From: Acidimicrobiales bacterium | Lineage (GTDB): Bacteria > Actinomycetota > Acidimicrobiia > Acidimicrobiales > Poriferisodaliceae | Reading direction: 5' to 3' | Length of the DNA stretch: 5,713 bases | Assembly (NCBI GenBank): GCA_020631315.1 | Contig: JAHDHM010000242.1 | Location: 1 to 5,713, forward strand | Part shown: positions 5,711 to 5,713 of the stretch, one piece after another | Position numbering within the stretch: position 1 is the first letter of the stretch | How the letters are laid out: each line of letters opens with the position of its first letter | Translations under genes and position numbers: made by a program | Notes under the pieces: model-generated | Databases searched by the model: none | What the model saw: only the letters and a program-made list of their open reading frames with translations | What the model was told of the DNA's origin: nothing

Positions 5711-5713
5711 ATG
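5711..5713 (+). CDS. Probable start codon of the next gene (only ATG visible)
   Basis: Only the ATG lies inside the window, so nothing can be said about the product. It is called solely because it stands six bases after a TANNNT hexamer, in the same arrangement as the internal gene starts. The 91 bases between the NUDIX stop and this ATG hold no other gene that I can see. Confidence 0.4.

Noticed and set aside
1..5713. A defence, mobile or secondary-metabolite system
   Set aside because: I looked for nucleases, integrases, transposases, toxin-antitoxin pairs, CRISPR repeats, phage genes and biosynthetic modules and saw none. The recognisable genes are common metabolic and housekeeping families with uniform base composition.

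Overview
The window reads as ordinary chromosome from a high-GC actinobacterium. GC-ending codons dominate, and TANNNT -10 boxes sit directly in front of start codons, as is common in Actinomycetota. My best guess is a marine or freshwater Acidimicrobiia (Ilumatobacter-like) organism, but this rests on overall style and not on a marker gene. The window is almost fully coding, and no gene-free stretch exceeds about 150 bases. I see no tRNA, rRNA, CRISPR array, insertion sequence, phage gene or toxin-antitoxin pair.

Layout, left to right. (1) 1-855, plus strand: the C-terminal part of a protein whose start lies outside the window. It is built from at least three tandem Fn3-like modules with paired cysteines and probably works outside the membrane. 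A strong 12-bp hairpin at 900-926 follows it. (2) 998-2278, plus: a 12-TM-type major facilitator transporter. (3) 2310-2756, plus: a GatB/YqeY-domain protein with its own -10 box. (4) 2761-3642, minus: an aldo/keto reductase with an intact catalytic tetrad, convergent with the YqeY gene and only 4 bases from it. (5) 3718-4278, minus: an unrecognised 186-residue acidic protein. (6) 4338-5093, plus: an inositol-monophosphatase-family phosphatase, divergent from (5). (7) 5086-5619, plus: a NUDIX hydrolase overlapping the phosphatase by 8 bases, so these two form a probable operon. (8) An ATG at 5711-5713, preceded by a -10 box, probably starts another gene that runs off the window.

How they work together: only the phosphatase-NUDIX pair shows clear coupling. 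Both families remove phosphate from small phosphorylated metabolites, so a shared house-cleaning or nucleotide/sugar-phosphate role is possible, but the substrate cannot be read from the sequence. The most striking pattern is regulatory. Four plus-strand starts (MFS, YqeY, phosphatase and the edge gene) have a TANNNT hexamer ending 6-7 bases before ATG, which is the geometry of leaderless mRNAs. The aldo/keto reductase instead has a -10 box about 31 bases upstream plus a Shine-Dalgarno sequence. I found no convincing undescribed multi-gene system here. The items most worth following are the Cys-paired repeat protein, the unknown 186-residue protein and the leaderless promoter pattern.
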